DNA from: VXMO01 sp034422835 | Lineage (GTDB): Bacteria > Chloroflexota > Dehalococcoidia > UBA6926 | Assembly: GCA_034422835.1 (NCBI GenBank) | Contig: DAOUJJ010000009.1 | Coordinates: 1 to 64,000, forward strand | Reading direction: 5' to 3' | Length of the DNA: 64,000 nt | In this document: positions 48,546-57,111 of the stretch, piece after piece | Layout: every line of letters begins with the position of its first letter | How positions within the stretch are numbered: the first letter of the stretch is position 1 | Program-made: the position numbers and the translations under genes | Notes under the pieces: model-generated | The model's input: only the letters and a program-made list of their open reading frames with translations | Databases searched by the model: none | What the model was told of the DNA's origin: nothing

Positions 48546-50945
48546 ATGAGCAACGGCGCCAATCACCCTGGTCCCCTCTCCGGTCTGCGCGTTCTTGATC
48601 TGACGTCCTATACGGCTCAGCATTGCGCGCGGGCGTTGGGGGATATGGGCGCGGACGTTATCAAGGTGGAGGCGCCGGACGGCGATCCGGCGCGGATGCT
48701 CCCCCCGTTCGCGGGAAACATCGAACATCCGGAGCGCAGCCTGCGCTTCATCCACGCCAACCGCTCCAAGCGCGGCGTGACGCTCGACATTAATGCTGAG
48801 TCGGATCGGGAGGCGATTGCCAAGCTGGCCGTGCGGTCAGACATCCTCGTCGAGGATTTTAAACCGGGCTACATGGCATCCGTTGGCTTGGGGTATGAGG
48901 ATCTGAAAGCGACGAATCCCAACCTCGTCTATGTCTCCATTACGCCGTTCGGGCAGACGGGCCCGCACGCGGGGTTCGAGGGCGGCGATCTTATCGCGCA
49001 GGCGAGCGCCGGGATGATGTTCGCGAACGGTGACGATACCCGACCGCCCGTCATGGCCCCGTTCGAGATGGTCACGCAACTGGCGTGCATACACGCGGCA
49101 TACGGCGCGGTGCTGGCGATACGCGCGCGGCGTGTTATCGGGCACGGCCAGCACGTGGATGTCTCACAGCAAGAGGCGAGCCTCTGGGCGCAGCACAGCT
49201 ATATCTCACGCTATTCGTACATCAACCAGATCACGCGCCGCGAGGGGCATCATTCCGCGTTTGGCGCGGTCAATACATTCCGCACGCGCGACGACGGCTA
49301 TGTGAACCTGTCCATCTATATGCGGCACCACTTCGGGCGCATGGCCACGGAGCTCATGGGCAATCACCCTGTGCTCTCGGATGAGATGTGGTGGGAACGC
49401 GAGGTGCGGCAGGAGAACCGCGAGGTCATCGACCAGTTCGTCCAGGAATACATGGAGACCGTCGACCGCGATGATGTTGCGGAGCGTGGTCAGGCCATCG
49501 GGATGCCGATTGTCCCCGTGCTGACTCCCGGCGAGTTCGCGGACAGCGCGCACGCGAAAGAGCGCGAGTTCTTCATCGAGATGGAGCATCCCGTGATCGG
49601 GCCGTACAAGACGGCCGGCCCGCCGCTCAAGTTCAGCAAGACGCCGTGGCAGCCAAGCCGCACCGCGCCGCTGTTGGGTGAACATACGGAGGAGGTGCTG
49701 GCGGAGTTGGAACGGGAGCCGGCGCCGGCCGGAGCCGCATCCAATGGCGCGGTCGCGTCCGGCAGCGTCAAGCCACTGGACGGCATCCGCGTTGTGGACT
49801 TTACCCGGGCTTTTGCGGGGCCGTTGGCGACGATGTTCCTCGGCTTCTTCGGCGCGGAGGTCATCAAGATTGAGTCGGAGGACCTCGACGACAACCGCGC
49901 TCCGGGGCAGACAACATTCCAGGACCTGAATCGCGCCAAGATCAGCGCCACCATCGACATGCGGACTCCGGAGGGGCAGCAGTTGATCAGGGAGTTGGCC
50001 GCCAAAAGCGATGCGGTGATTGAGAATTTCAGGCCCACCGTCATGGATCGCCAGAACGTGGGTTATGAGGAGTTGATCAAGGTCAAGCCGGACGTCATCA
50101 TGCTGGCGATGCCCGGCATGGGGAACTCAGGCCCCCTGAGCACGTATTTCTGCTACGGCCAGCAGATCATGGGCGTGTCCGGCATCACGAATCTGTGGGG
50201 GCATCCGGACGCGCCGATGGACACGCGCATCAAGATGCCGTTCCCGGACTACATTGCGGGCATCTTTGGGGCGCTGTCCGTTGCGGCCGCGCTGGAGTAC
50301 CGCGACCGCACGGGCGAAGGACAGTACATCGAACTCGCGCAGGTGGAGGGCGGGGCGCACCTGCTCACGGTTTCCTACATGGACTACATGATCAACGGCC
50401 ACAATCCGCCGCCTGCGGGCAATCGCAGCGAGTTCTATGCGCCGCATGGCGTGTATCCGTGCATCGGGTTCGATGAGTGGTGCGCGATCGAGGTTCACAC
50501 CGAGGAGCAATGGCAGGCGCTCGTTGCGGCGATGGGCGGCCCGGGGTGGGCCAATGACGAGCGATTCGCCACGATGCAGGCGCGCATCGCCAACAAGGAA
50601 GAGCTCGATGCGAATATCGGCGAGTGGACAAAGCAGTACACGCCGCGTGTCGCGATGCGCATCCTGCAACAGGCCGGTGTTCCTGGGACATACGTCGCCA
50701 ACGGCGAGACTTTGTATGTCGATCCGCACCTGCGGGGCCGTCCGGCGGCGATTGTGCCGGCGGATCACGCCGACGCGGGCTTGATGGAGCACCAAGGCAT
50801 CGACGTCAACCTGCCGGACACGCCCGGCAACGCCGGCCAACCGTGCCCGACAAAGGGCCAACAGAACGACTACGTCTTCAATGAGGTTCTAGGCCTGCCG
50901 GCGGAACGGCGAACGGAACTAGAAGAGAAGGGCGTGCTGCGGTAA
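48546..50945 (+). CDS. Double-domain CaiB/BaiF family CoA-transferase
   Basis: 799 residues: two complete class III CoA-transferase domains (about 1-395 and 410-799) in one chain, joined by an Ala/Pro-rich linker. Each begins with LDGIRVVDF/LSGLRVLDL-type strands. The catalytic Asp of class III enzymes aligns with Asp 568 in PFPDYIAG of the second domain, whereas the first domain has Glu 174 in APFEMV. The protein may therefore work as a pseudo-heterodimer with one active site. The family moves CoA between carboxylic acids; the substrate is unknown. ATG with GGAGAGAG. Confidence 0.92.
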   Translation: MSNGANHPGPLSGLRVLDLTSYTAQHCARALGDMGADVIKVEAPDGDPARMLPPFAGNIEHPERSLRFIHANRSKRGVTLDINAESDREAIAKLAVRSDILVEDFKPGYMASVGLGYEDLKATNPNLVYVSITPFGQTGPHAGFEGGDLIAQASAGMMFANGDDTRPPVMAPFEMVTQLACIHAAYGAVLAIRARRVIGHGQHVDVSQQEASLWAQHSYISRYSYINQITRREGHHSAFGAVNTFRTRDDGYVNLSIYMRHHFGRMATELMGNHPVLSDEMWWEREVRQENREVIDQFVQEYMETVDRDDVAERGQAIGMPIVPVLTPGEFADSAHAKEREFFIEMEHPVIGPYKTAGPPLKFSKTPWQPSRTAPLLGEHTEEVLAELEREPAPAGAASNGAVASGSVKPLDGIRVVDFTRAFAGPLATMFLGFFGAEVIKIESEDLDDNRAPGQTTFQDLNRAKISATIDMRTPEGQQLIRELAAKSDAVIENFRPTVMDRQNVGYEELIKVKPDVIMLAMPGMGNSGPLSTYFCYGQQIMGVSGITNLWGHPDAPMDTRIKMPFPDYIAGIFGALSVAAALEYRDRTGEGQYIELAQVEGGAHLLTVSYMDYMINGHNPPPAGNRSEFYAPHGVYPCIGFDEWCAIEVHTEEQWQALVAAMGGPGWANDERFATMQARIANKEELDANIGEWTKQYTPRVAMRILQQAGVPGTYVANGETLYVDPHLRGRPAAIVPADHADAGLMEHQGIDVNLPDTPGNAGQPCPTKGQQNDYVFNEVLGLPAERRTELEEKGVLR

Positions 50946-50970
50946 GTTTCAGCCCACTACCCGGAGCGGT

Positions 50971-51318
50971 CTAATCCGATTCGTAGTCGGCGATCAGAGT
51001 GTCGATAGTTGTTCCCAGGGCCTTGGCTATGCGGGCAAGCGCGGATGCGGAACCTGGCTTTCGTCCGCGCTCAATCTCAGACAGGTAACTCACAGCCAGC
51101 CCGGTCTCCTCGGAGAGGGCTTTCAGAGTCAGTCCGCGATGTCGTCGGAATGCAGGGATTGGCGCCGCTCCTTCCATGAGTTGCAGGGCCACCTGATGAG
51201 GGACGCGGATGCCATTGTCCGCAGCCAATGCGGCGAGCGTGTCTTCAAGATTCTCATTTTGCCGGAGCAAGGCCTCGTACTCTTCGCGGTCTACCACGAC
51301 AGTCTGTTTGCTAGTCAT
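50971..51318 (-). CDS. Xre-type antitoxin of a RelE module
   Basis: 115 residues. The N-terminal coil (about 1-45) probably wraps the toxin. A helix-turn-helix of the Xre family occupies about 55-112 (LTLKALSEETGLAVSYLSEIERG). It overlaps the toxin gene by 8 nt, toxin first. It should repress its own promoter at 51586-51615. Confidence 0.9.
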   Translation of the reverse strand: MTSKQTVVVDREEYEALLRQNENLEDTLAALAADNGIRVPHQVALQLMEGAAPIPAFRRHRGLTLKALSEETGLAVSYLSEIERGRKPGSASALARIAKALGTTIDTLIADYESD

Positions 51319-51580
51319 AAACCTCGCTCCTGTGCCGAACCCTCACGACCAACATGACCGTGATGTCGCCTCCCTCAACGGAGAATAGTACCCGGTAGTT
51401 TCCAACGCGTAGTCGTTGATATGGCATTCCCCGCAGCGTTGTTACCTGATTTGCAAGCGATACCGGGTCTGCCGCAAACTGCTCAACCTTGTCGACGATG
51501 CGCCGTCTGTCAGTGGAATTGATCCGACGCATGTCGCGGATGGCGCCGTCCGACCACTCGAGAATCCAATCGCCACTCAC
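51311..51580 (-). CDS. RelE/ParE-family toxin
   Basis: An 89-residue mRNA interferase or gyrase-inhibitor fold. ADPVSLANQVTTLRGMPYQRLRVGNYRVLF is the conserved strand-helix core (shown in part) and the tail VRVRHRSEVYD carries the catalytic basic residues. GTG start with no Shine-Dalgarno. The -10 stands exactly 6 nt upstream, so the mRNA is probably leaderless. Confidence 0.9.
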   Translation of the reverse strand: MSGDWILEWSDGAIRDMRRINSTDRRRIVDKVEQFAADPVSLANQVTTLRGMPYQRLRVGNYRVLFSVEGGDITVMLVVRVRHRSEVYD

Positions 51581-51585
51581 TTATC

Positions 51586-51608
51586 AATTTTCGCAAATGG
51601 CGAAAGTT
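51586..51608. promoter_or_regulatory. Inverted-repeat operator of the RelE/Xre module
   Basis: On the + strand AATTTTCGC (51586-51594) and GCGAAAGTT (51600-51608) match as 9-nt arms with one mismatch around 5 nt. The repeat covers the -10 and most of the promoter spacer, as expected for autorepression by the Xre antitoxin. Confidence 0.6.
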
Positions 51609-51615
51609 TCGTCAA
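51587..51615 (-). promoter_or_regulatory. Promoter of the RelE/Xre module
   Basis: On the - strand TTGACG (51610-51615), 17 nt, GAAAAT (51587-51592). The start codon follows 6 nt after the -10. The operator lies inside it. Confidence 0.6.
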
Positions 51616-51627
51616 CTGACGCTTAGC

Positions 51628-52635
51628 TTACCGTCTGCGGGAGAATGATCCGCGGAGGATGACTGCTGCCAGTGTTGCGGCGACGGCCCATGCGGTGGCG
51701 ATCCAGAAGAGTTGGCGGGCGTTCTCGATGTCCTCGTTCTCGATGTTGCGCCCCTCGAGGTTCGTAGCGGCATCCCAGCCGGTGATCTCCGGTTCCGCGT
51801 CCAGCTTGACACCCAGCGCGCCCGCCATCGCCGCCTCTGTCCAGCCGCCCTCAAGCACGTTGCCACGGGCGCCGGCCTCTGAGCGGCTCGTCTCCCACGC
51901 ATCCTGCCCGCGTTGTGTGGTTAGCTGCGCTCCGGCGGAGAGAAACAGGCTGGATGCCACGGACGGCGCGATGGTTGCCGCGCTGTCGACGCGCCTGGCC
52001 GCCACCGCAAGTGGGTCGTTGCCGTGCCTGCTCCATCGCGCAGCGAGTGTCTTGACCACCCGATAGGCCACGGCTCCGGGGATGCCGAAGATCGCAAAAT
52101 ACATGAGAGGGCCCACAACGCCGTCGCGGAAATCGTTGCCCAGCTTGCGCAGGGCGTGAGAGCGCTTCTGCTGCAGCGCCTCCGGCGAGACCTCCTGGGC
52201 GGTGCCTGTTACGGACTCGCTCATGCCCGCCTCGCGCATCAGCCGCTCGACATCGTCTGAAACAGCCCCTTGCCCAGTCTGCTGCTCGTCCTGCTGTTCA
52301 AGGTCGCGCAGGGCATTCAGGCCGCCCCGGATGGAGATCGCGCCCTTGAGCAACGCCGTGGCAGCCTCACGGTAGACGGCGCGGTGAATGAGGCCGGCCG
52401 CGCCAAGAACCCACTTGGAGCCAAGCCAAGCGGCGTAGGGCAGGGCGAACGCTGCTCCCACAGCGTAGATGGTGCGGGCAACGTATGAGTTCCGGGGGGC
52501 GCGGGCTTCCAGCGCGTCTGCGGCTCGCGTGGCGATGCCGACAGGGTCAGCCTCTTCAGGAATATCTCCCAGCAGGACGTCCCAACCGACTGCCCAAAGA
52601 AGTGTACCCGGCTCTTGTCCACGCGGCATTGGCAT
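51628..52635 (-). CDS. CbiB/CobD-like cobalamin-biosynthesis membrane protein, divergent
   Basis: 335 residues. WDVLLGDIPEEADPVG near the start, DGVVGPLMYFAIFGIPGAVA at 171-190, and GGWTEAAMAGALGVKL at 263-278 match the conserved blocks of adenosylcobinamide-phosphate synthase. In that family these read LGDP..HPV, DGV.APL....G.PGA..YR and NAGWP.AAMAGALGV.L. Membrane segments lie about 55-85, 172-195 and 305-328. The usual asparagine before AGW is missing and the HP motif is altered, so activity as a corrinoid enzyme is uncertain. No other cobalamin gene is adjacent. ATG after GGAGG. Confidence 0.7.
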   Translation of the reverse strand: MPMPRGQEPGTLLWAVGWDVLLGDIPEEADPVGIATRAADALEARAPRNSYVARTIYAVGAAFALPYAAWLGSKWVLGAAGLIHRAVYREAATALLKGAISIRGGLNALRDLEQQDEQQTGQGAVSDDVERLMREAGMSESVTGTAQEVSPEALQQKRSHALRKLGNDFRDGVVGPLMYFAIFGIPGAVAYRVVKTLAARWSRHGNDPLAVAARRVDSAATIAPSVASSLFLSAGAQLTTQRGQDAWETSRSEAGARGNVLEGGWTEAAMAGALGVKLDAEPEITGWDAATNLEGRNIENEDIENARQLFWIATAWAVAATLAAVILRGSFSRRR

Positions 52636-52701
52636 CCTCCACTACGCGGCACACTGGCCGACGATGTCAGGTTGCCTTCATTGTGCCATCAAACGGATTC
52701 G

Positions 52702-53097
52702 TTATCGACTATAGCGTCTGCGAGCAATCATGTAGCGGATGATGATGAGAGCGACAACGGCCAAAGCAATGACGATGAAAAGCAGGATGGCACGGGGCCC
52801 GAGGATCCGCACGGCGATGAAGGCAAAGGCCAGACCGATAGCCAGGCGCATCAGCAATAGCAGCACGGCGGCTCTCATGAATGTTGCTGTTGCAGGACGT
52901 GCGCCATCGCCGTCTCTGTTGCCAAAGCTGCGGAACATCCCGGCCACGCTGTTGATCGGGCCGCCGTCTCGCGCTCTCGGCGGGCGCGGCATGACGGGTT
53001 TTTCGCCCTGCTCACGCAGGATTTCCTCGATCTCATCGCGGAGCCCATCGCCTTGATGTTCCGCCTCACTGTCCTGGTTATCCCGGGGTGTGCTCAT
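52702..53097 (-). CDS. Small membrane protein of unknown function
   Basis: 131 residues. The first 70 are charged and Pro/Arg-rich, probably disordered and cytoplasmic. Two closely spaced membrane helices follow (about 72-95 and 98-121) and a basic end RRRYSR. No family recognised. AGGGGAAG precedes the ATG. It lies upstream of the CbiB-like gene on the same strand, about 65 nt away. Confidence 0.7.
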   Translation of the reverse strand: MSTPRDNQDSEAEHQGDGLRDEIEEILREQGEKPVMPRPPRARDGGPINSVAGMFRSFGNRDGDGARPATATFMRAAVLLLLMRLAIGLAFAFIAVRILGPRAILLFIVIALAVVALIIIRYMIARRRYSR

Positions 53098-53189
53098 CGT
53101 GCTTCCCCTTACCCAAGCCCTTCCCCAGCGGGAGCGGGTGTTTCGGCCATGCCCTCACTGTAACCCCTTCGACAAGAGAATGGGGACTC

Positions 53190-53891
53190 TTAGCCGTTCT
53201 CCGGCGCTGCCCACCCCTCCCTGATCATCAGGGCGGGCAGCTCATTCACGCTGTCCAGGAAGTGATCCGGCGCCGGCTCATCGTCCATCGGGAAAGGGTA
53301 CGACTTTCTGATGCGGATGGCGACTATCCCCATGTTGCGCGCGCCGACAATGTCCGCCTCCGTGCGGTCGCCGACGTAGATGCACTCGGCTGCCTCAACA
53401 CCCAGCCCGTCCAGGCAATGCTGAAAGATTTTCGGGTCCGGTTTGTGCGCGCCCACCTCTCCGCCGATAGCGATGCAGCCAAAGCGATTCTCCAGCCCCA
53501 GTACGTCGATCTTGCCGCGCTGGAGATCCGTCGGCCCGTTTGTGATCAACCCGAGCTTGAAGCGCGCTCCGAGCCATGACAGTGTTTCCTCCACGCCGTC
53601 GTAGAGGGTCAGATTGTCCATCAGAACCTTGTTGTAGACGCTCCGCATGAACTGCGTTGCCTCGTCGTCCAAGCCAAGCCGTTCCGCCATGCGCGACATC
53701 CGATTGAGGAATCGACCCGGGACGCCGACCGAGTCCCAGTTCAACGCCTCTTGCATGACCTGTGAAAGCAGTGTTGGGTCAACGGAATCCGCAAGCGCCT
53801 CATGGACTGCCTGCAGGCGGAGGGGGGTCAGGCCCTCTGAGTCGCAGAGAGTATCATCCAGGTCCAGCAGAACCGCCCGGATGGATGCCAT
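53190..53891 (-). CDS. HAD-superfamily hydrolase
   Basis: A 233-residue phosphatase-like enzyme. HAD motif I is LLDLDDTLCD, motif II is TNGP, motif III is the lysine region near KIFQH and motif IV is GDRTEADIVGA. It resembles small-metabolite phosphatases of the YjjG/HAD-IA type; substrate unknown. The ATG immediately follows the prmA stop, so translation is coupled. Last gene of the gld-like operon. Confidence 0.92.
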   Translation of the reverse strand: MASIRAVLLDLDDTLCDSEGLTPLRLQAVHEALADSVDPTLLSQVMQEALNWDSVGVPGRFLNRMSRMAERLGLDDEATQFMRSVYNKVLMDNLTLYDGVEETLSWLGARFKLGLITNGPTDLQRGKIDVLGLENRFGCIAIGGEVGAHKPDPKIFQHCLDGLGVEAAECIYVGDRTEADIVGARNMGIVAIRIRKSYPFPMDDEPAPDHFLDSVNELPALMIREGWAAPENG

Positions 53892-54887
53892 CTACCCGGC
53901 CTCCGTCCCGGCGGGGCGCATGAGGATGATTGCGCGCCAGTCTCCGCTTTCGTCGGACACAGCATCGATGAGCCTCAAACCTGCCTCCATCAGCGCGTAT
54001 GCCGCCATGTCGAACTTCTCCGCGATGATGCCGGAGCCGATGAGTATCCCGCCCGGGCGTGTCGCGGCGGTGAGCGGCACGGCCAGCTCCTCCAACACTT
54101 CCGCAGTCAGGTTGGCGGCGACTATGTCCCAACCGCCATTCTCCCGGACTGTCTCCGGCCAATCCTGCCGGGCAGCGTCGAACGGGTCCTGTCCTGCCCG
54201 CGGCAGGGTTCCTTCACGGATATCGATAACGTCCGAGAGGGTATTGTGCGCGACGTTCTCCTGCGCCGCTGCGACGGCAACGGGGTCAATGTCGATGCCT
54301 CGAACGCAGCTTGCGCCAAGCCGCGCGGCGATGATCGAGAGGATGCCGGAACCGCAGCCGACGTCCAGCACCGACTCTCCCGGTTGTACTCGCTTTTCGA
54401 GTTCCCGGGCGCAGAGCTGCGTGGTGGGGTGCAGTCCGGTGCCGAATGCCATGCCGGGATCGAGACGGACAACGATGTCATCCGGCTCGGGATCGTATTC
54501 TCGCCATGTTGGAACGACAACGGAGCGATGACCAACGCGATGCGGGTGAAAATGCTCACGCCATGCGGATTCCCAGTCCTCGTCGGCTATTGTCCGTTCG
54601 TGGAGTTCGCCGACGGGCGTGATCATGTCCAGGTACGACAGGCCGTCTCGCAACCCTTGCCGCGCCGCCACAATCGCGCCATCCTCGCCGTCTTCCGTAA
54701 GCGGCGCGTACGCTGCCACGCGAACGCGGCGGCTCTGCGTGAGGGACTGTGGACCGATACGAATCTCTTCCGGTTCAGACACTTCCTGTATCGCGACGCC
54801 GCCCGCGTGACTGTATTGGCTGAAGAGATCGGTGACGGCCTCCGCCGTCTCGCCGGTGACAACGATGCTGAACTCGATCCATTTCAT
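53892..54887 (-). CDS. prmA: Ribosomal protein L11 methyltransferase
   Basis: 331 residues. The N-terminal substrate domain (about 1-120) precedes a class I SAM methyltransferase domain with RLDPGMAFGTGLHPTT and VLDVGCGSGILS. PrmA trimethylates ribosomal protein L11. Its start overlaps the preceding DUF4340 gene by 4 nt, tying a translation factor to an ABC-type operon. Confidence 0.93.
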   Translation of the reverse strand: MKWIEFSIVVTGETAEAVTDLFSQYSHAGGVAIQEVSEPEEIRIGPQSLTQSRRVRVAAYAPLTEDGEDGAIVAARQGLRDGLSYLDMITPVGELHERTIADEDWESAWREHFHPHRVGHRSVVVPTWREYDPEPDDIVVRLDPGMAFGTGLHPTTQLCARELEKRVQPGESVLDVGCGSGILSIIAARLGASCVRGIDIDPVAVAAAQENVAHNTLSDVIDIREGTLPRAGQDPFDAARQDWPETVRENGGWDIVAANLTAEVLEELAVPLTAATRPGGILIGSGIIAEKFDMAAYALMEAGLRLIDAVSDESGDWRAIILMRPAGTEAG

Positions 54888-55465
54888 GGATTCGGCGTGG
54901 CGTCCGGATCCGGCGTCGGAGTCGGCGTGCTGACAAAGATTGACGTCTCCGTGATCAGGCGCGCCATGTGCTCACCCCACGTGCGGTCAAGGAGATACAC
55001 ACGATCAATACCGTCAATGCGCGCGTAGTTTGTGATGCGATCCGGCGTCAGATCACCCACGTAAACGGTGTATGCTTGCCCGTCCTCCATGTGGAAACGC
55101 AGTGTAATCTGGGGCGAATCGAGCCCGTAGAGCGCGAGGGCGGCTTCATCGGGATTCTCCACAATGAGGCGGGGAGAGCGCGCGCCGCCGGCGAGGAACG
55201 CTGTGCCTGAAAACTCTTCACTGACCGGCGGGCCATCCAAACTCCCGTAGTGCCAGACGCGCTCGCTGTCTCGAATAAATGTCGCCTCCGTGCCGAAATA
55301 TGTTGCGTCGAGGCGATTGATCAGGAAGTCATCGACAAGATAGAACCAATCCTGGGATGTCGGACTAGTGTCTTCTTCCGGCTCGGTCAGCGGCGGCCCC
55401 AACCACAGATAGCCGCCCATGAGGACTGCGATCACCACAAGGACGAGTGAGATACGAAAGTTCAT
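54884..55465 (-). CDS. DUF4340 domain protein
   Basis: 193 residues. An N-terminal membrane anchor (about 5-25) precedes an extracytoplasmic DUF4340 domain (LTEPEEDTSPT, WHYGSLDGPP, YTVYVGDLTPD). DUF4340 proteins regularly follow GldG-like genes, and here the gene lies 43 nt after GldG. It is the short, single-repeat form. Confidence 0.82.
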   Translation of the reverse strand: MNFRISLVLVVIAVLMGGYLWLGPPLTEPEEDTSPTSQDWFYLVDDFLINRLDATYFGTEATFIRDSERVWHYGSLDGPPVSEEFSGTAFLAGGARSPRLIVENPDEAALALYGLDSPQITLRFHMEDGQAYTVYVGDLTPDRITNYARIDGIDRVYLLDRTWGEHMARLITETSIFVSTPTPTPDPDATPNP

Positions 55466-55508
55466 GGAGCGCGCCGTTCTCCGGCGGCACTGTCTTGGAC
55501 GACGTCAG

Positions 55509-57104
55509 TCAGCGCCGCCGCCACCACGTCCACCCCGCGACCAGGATCATAAAGGCCGGAAAGACACCGACAGATGAGTAGAGAATCCAGTTCGCCTGCC
55601 GCTGCGTGAGTGTGAGAATGCGCGGCACGTTCAGGCGCGCTCGCACGCCAATAAGGCCTTCCTGTTCCGTGAGCCAGTTGACAGAGTTCATCATCAGGTC
55701 GAGGTTTCCCACAGAATTGATGAACTGGTTTGTCGCGAATGCAGAGTTGCCAATTGCAACGATGCGTCCTGCCGTATCCTCCGGGAAACGCGGGTCGGAC
55801 GGGAATTCGACGGCTGACGCAATCGACAGGGGGCCACGCGTGTCCTGATCCGCGTCGAATCGCGGCTGCACCAGGCTGCTCTCGTTACGCTCAAGCCAAC
55901 TACGATCCGTCGTAAATGCCAGGGGGTAGACGGTCAAAGGGGATCCCTCCATGACTTCCGCAGGCAGCGGGGCCACACGAGTAACCAGGGGGAAGAACGT
56001 CACGAGGGACCGGTCAATCATTGGGGCGGTTATGGGGTGATCGGGCAGGTAGGCATCCGAGCGGATCGTCGGCGTGGTGATGTCGGGCTGCGCATAGCTG
56101 GCCGGATCGACTATCGTGCCGCCGCCGGCGGCAATGCCTGCCAGGAAGAGCAACTCCAGCCAGGAATCCGGCGTATCGTCAGAGAGCAAAAAGAGGACGT
56201 TGCCGCCGCGTGCCAGGTAGTTCCCCAGCAGGTCCCGGTCGCTTCGTCCCTCCTCCTCGACAAGATCGCGATCAGGGCCCGCGACGATGACCACGGAACA
56301 CTCATCCGGCACCTGCCCGGCGGATGCAAAACCAAAGTCCCGCACCACGTACAGTTCGCGTTCCATCGCCTCTTTGGCGCGGCTCATGCCAATATCGGTC
56401 GTGCTCAGGATGCTGTGCTCGCCGTGTCCCGTCAGGAAGCAGACGGTCCGGAGCTGTGTGCCCGTCGCGAGCAGGAGGTTTGATGTGAATTCCTGCTCGG
56501 AAACCTGGCGCGTCTGCGTCACGCGGTCACGCGAGGCAAAGACGACTACGCCGTTCTGATCGATGTTGAACCTGCTGGCCTTGGCAGGGTCGGTCTCCGG
56601 ATCGACAATCTCATACGTGAAGTTGTTACTCAGCAGATCGTATTCCCGGAGCAGTTGTTCCGTTACCGCGGCGGCCTCATCGCCAGGGGTGAAGAAACCG
56701 AAAGCTTCCACCGGCTGGTCGAGGCTTCTGAGCACCTCCTGCGTCTGTGTTGCGAGCGTGAATCCGCGGTTGGCTGTCAAATCGACGCGGGCGTTCGCGG
56801 CGGCGCTGACGATGTTGACCAGCGCGAGGATGACGGTAAAAGCAACAATCATTACGAGCGTGTTGACGCCGTACCGTCCCTGCCGCGTCGACATGATCCG
56901 GACAACCTGCTCGCGGCTAAGGAACGCCCCGATAAGCAGCCCAACAGCGCCGACACCTATGAGGACAAGCGCCCACACTCTGAGTTCTGCGACGATGGCG
57001 TACAGGAGCGCGCCGCCGATGATGGCAACCGCGCCGACGACCAGCAGCGCAATGCCGATGTCCTCAGATACCCGCTCCCCGCGGAGGGATAAACGCTCAC
57101 GCAT
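55509..57104 (-). CDS. GldG-like ABC-associated extracytoplasmic protein
   Basis: 531 residues. Two or three N-terminal membrane helices (about 18-95) are followed by a large extracytoplasmic domain of the ABC-type uncharacterised transport/GldG family (AFGFFTPGDEAA, FLTGHGEHS, FLLSDDTPDS) and a final membrane helix (about 505-528). The family was named from Flavobacterium gliding, but non-gliding bacteria carry it too and its transport substrate is unknown. Confidence 0.88.
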   Translation of the reverse strand: MRERLSLRGERVSEDIGIALLVVGAVAIIGGALLYAIVAELRVWALVLIGVGAVGLLIGAFLSREQVVRIMSTRQGRYGVNTLVMIVAFTVILALVNIVSAAANARVDLTANRGFTLATQTQEVLRSLDQPVEAFGFFTPGDEAAAVTEQLLREYDLLSNNFTYEIVDPETDPAKASRFNIDQNGVVVFASRDRVTQTRQVSEQEFTSNLLLATGTQLRTVCFLTGHGEHSILSTTDIGMSRAKEAMERELYVVRDFGFASAGQVPDECSVVIVAGPDRDLVEEEGRSDRDLLGNYLARGGNVLFLLSDDTPDSWLELLFLAGIAAGGGTIVDPASYAQPDITTPTIRSDAYLPDHPITAPMIDRSLVTFFPLVTRVAPLPAEVMEGSPLTVYPLAFTTDRSWLERNESSLVQPRFDADQDTRGPLSIASAVEFPSDPRFPEDTAGRIVAIGNSAFATNQFINSVGNLDLMMNSVNWLTEQEGLIGVRARLNVPRILTLTQRQANWILYSSVGVFPAFMILVAGWTWWRRR

Positions 57105-57111
57105 TGACGGG

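Noticed and set aside
53166..53176. Partial copy of the REP-like arm (CCTTCGACAAG)
   Set aside because: Only 11 nt match, which could be chance; no second arm.
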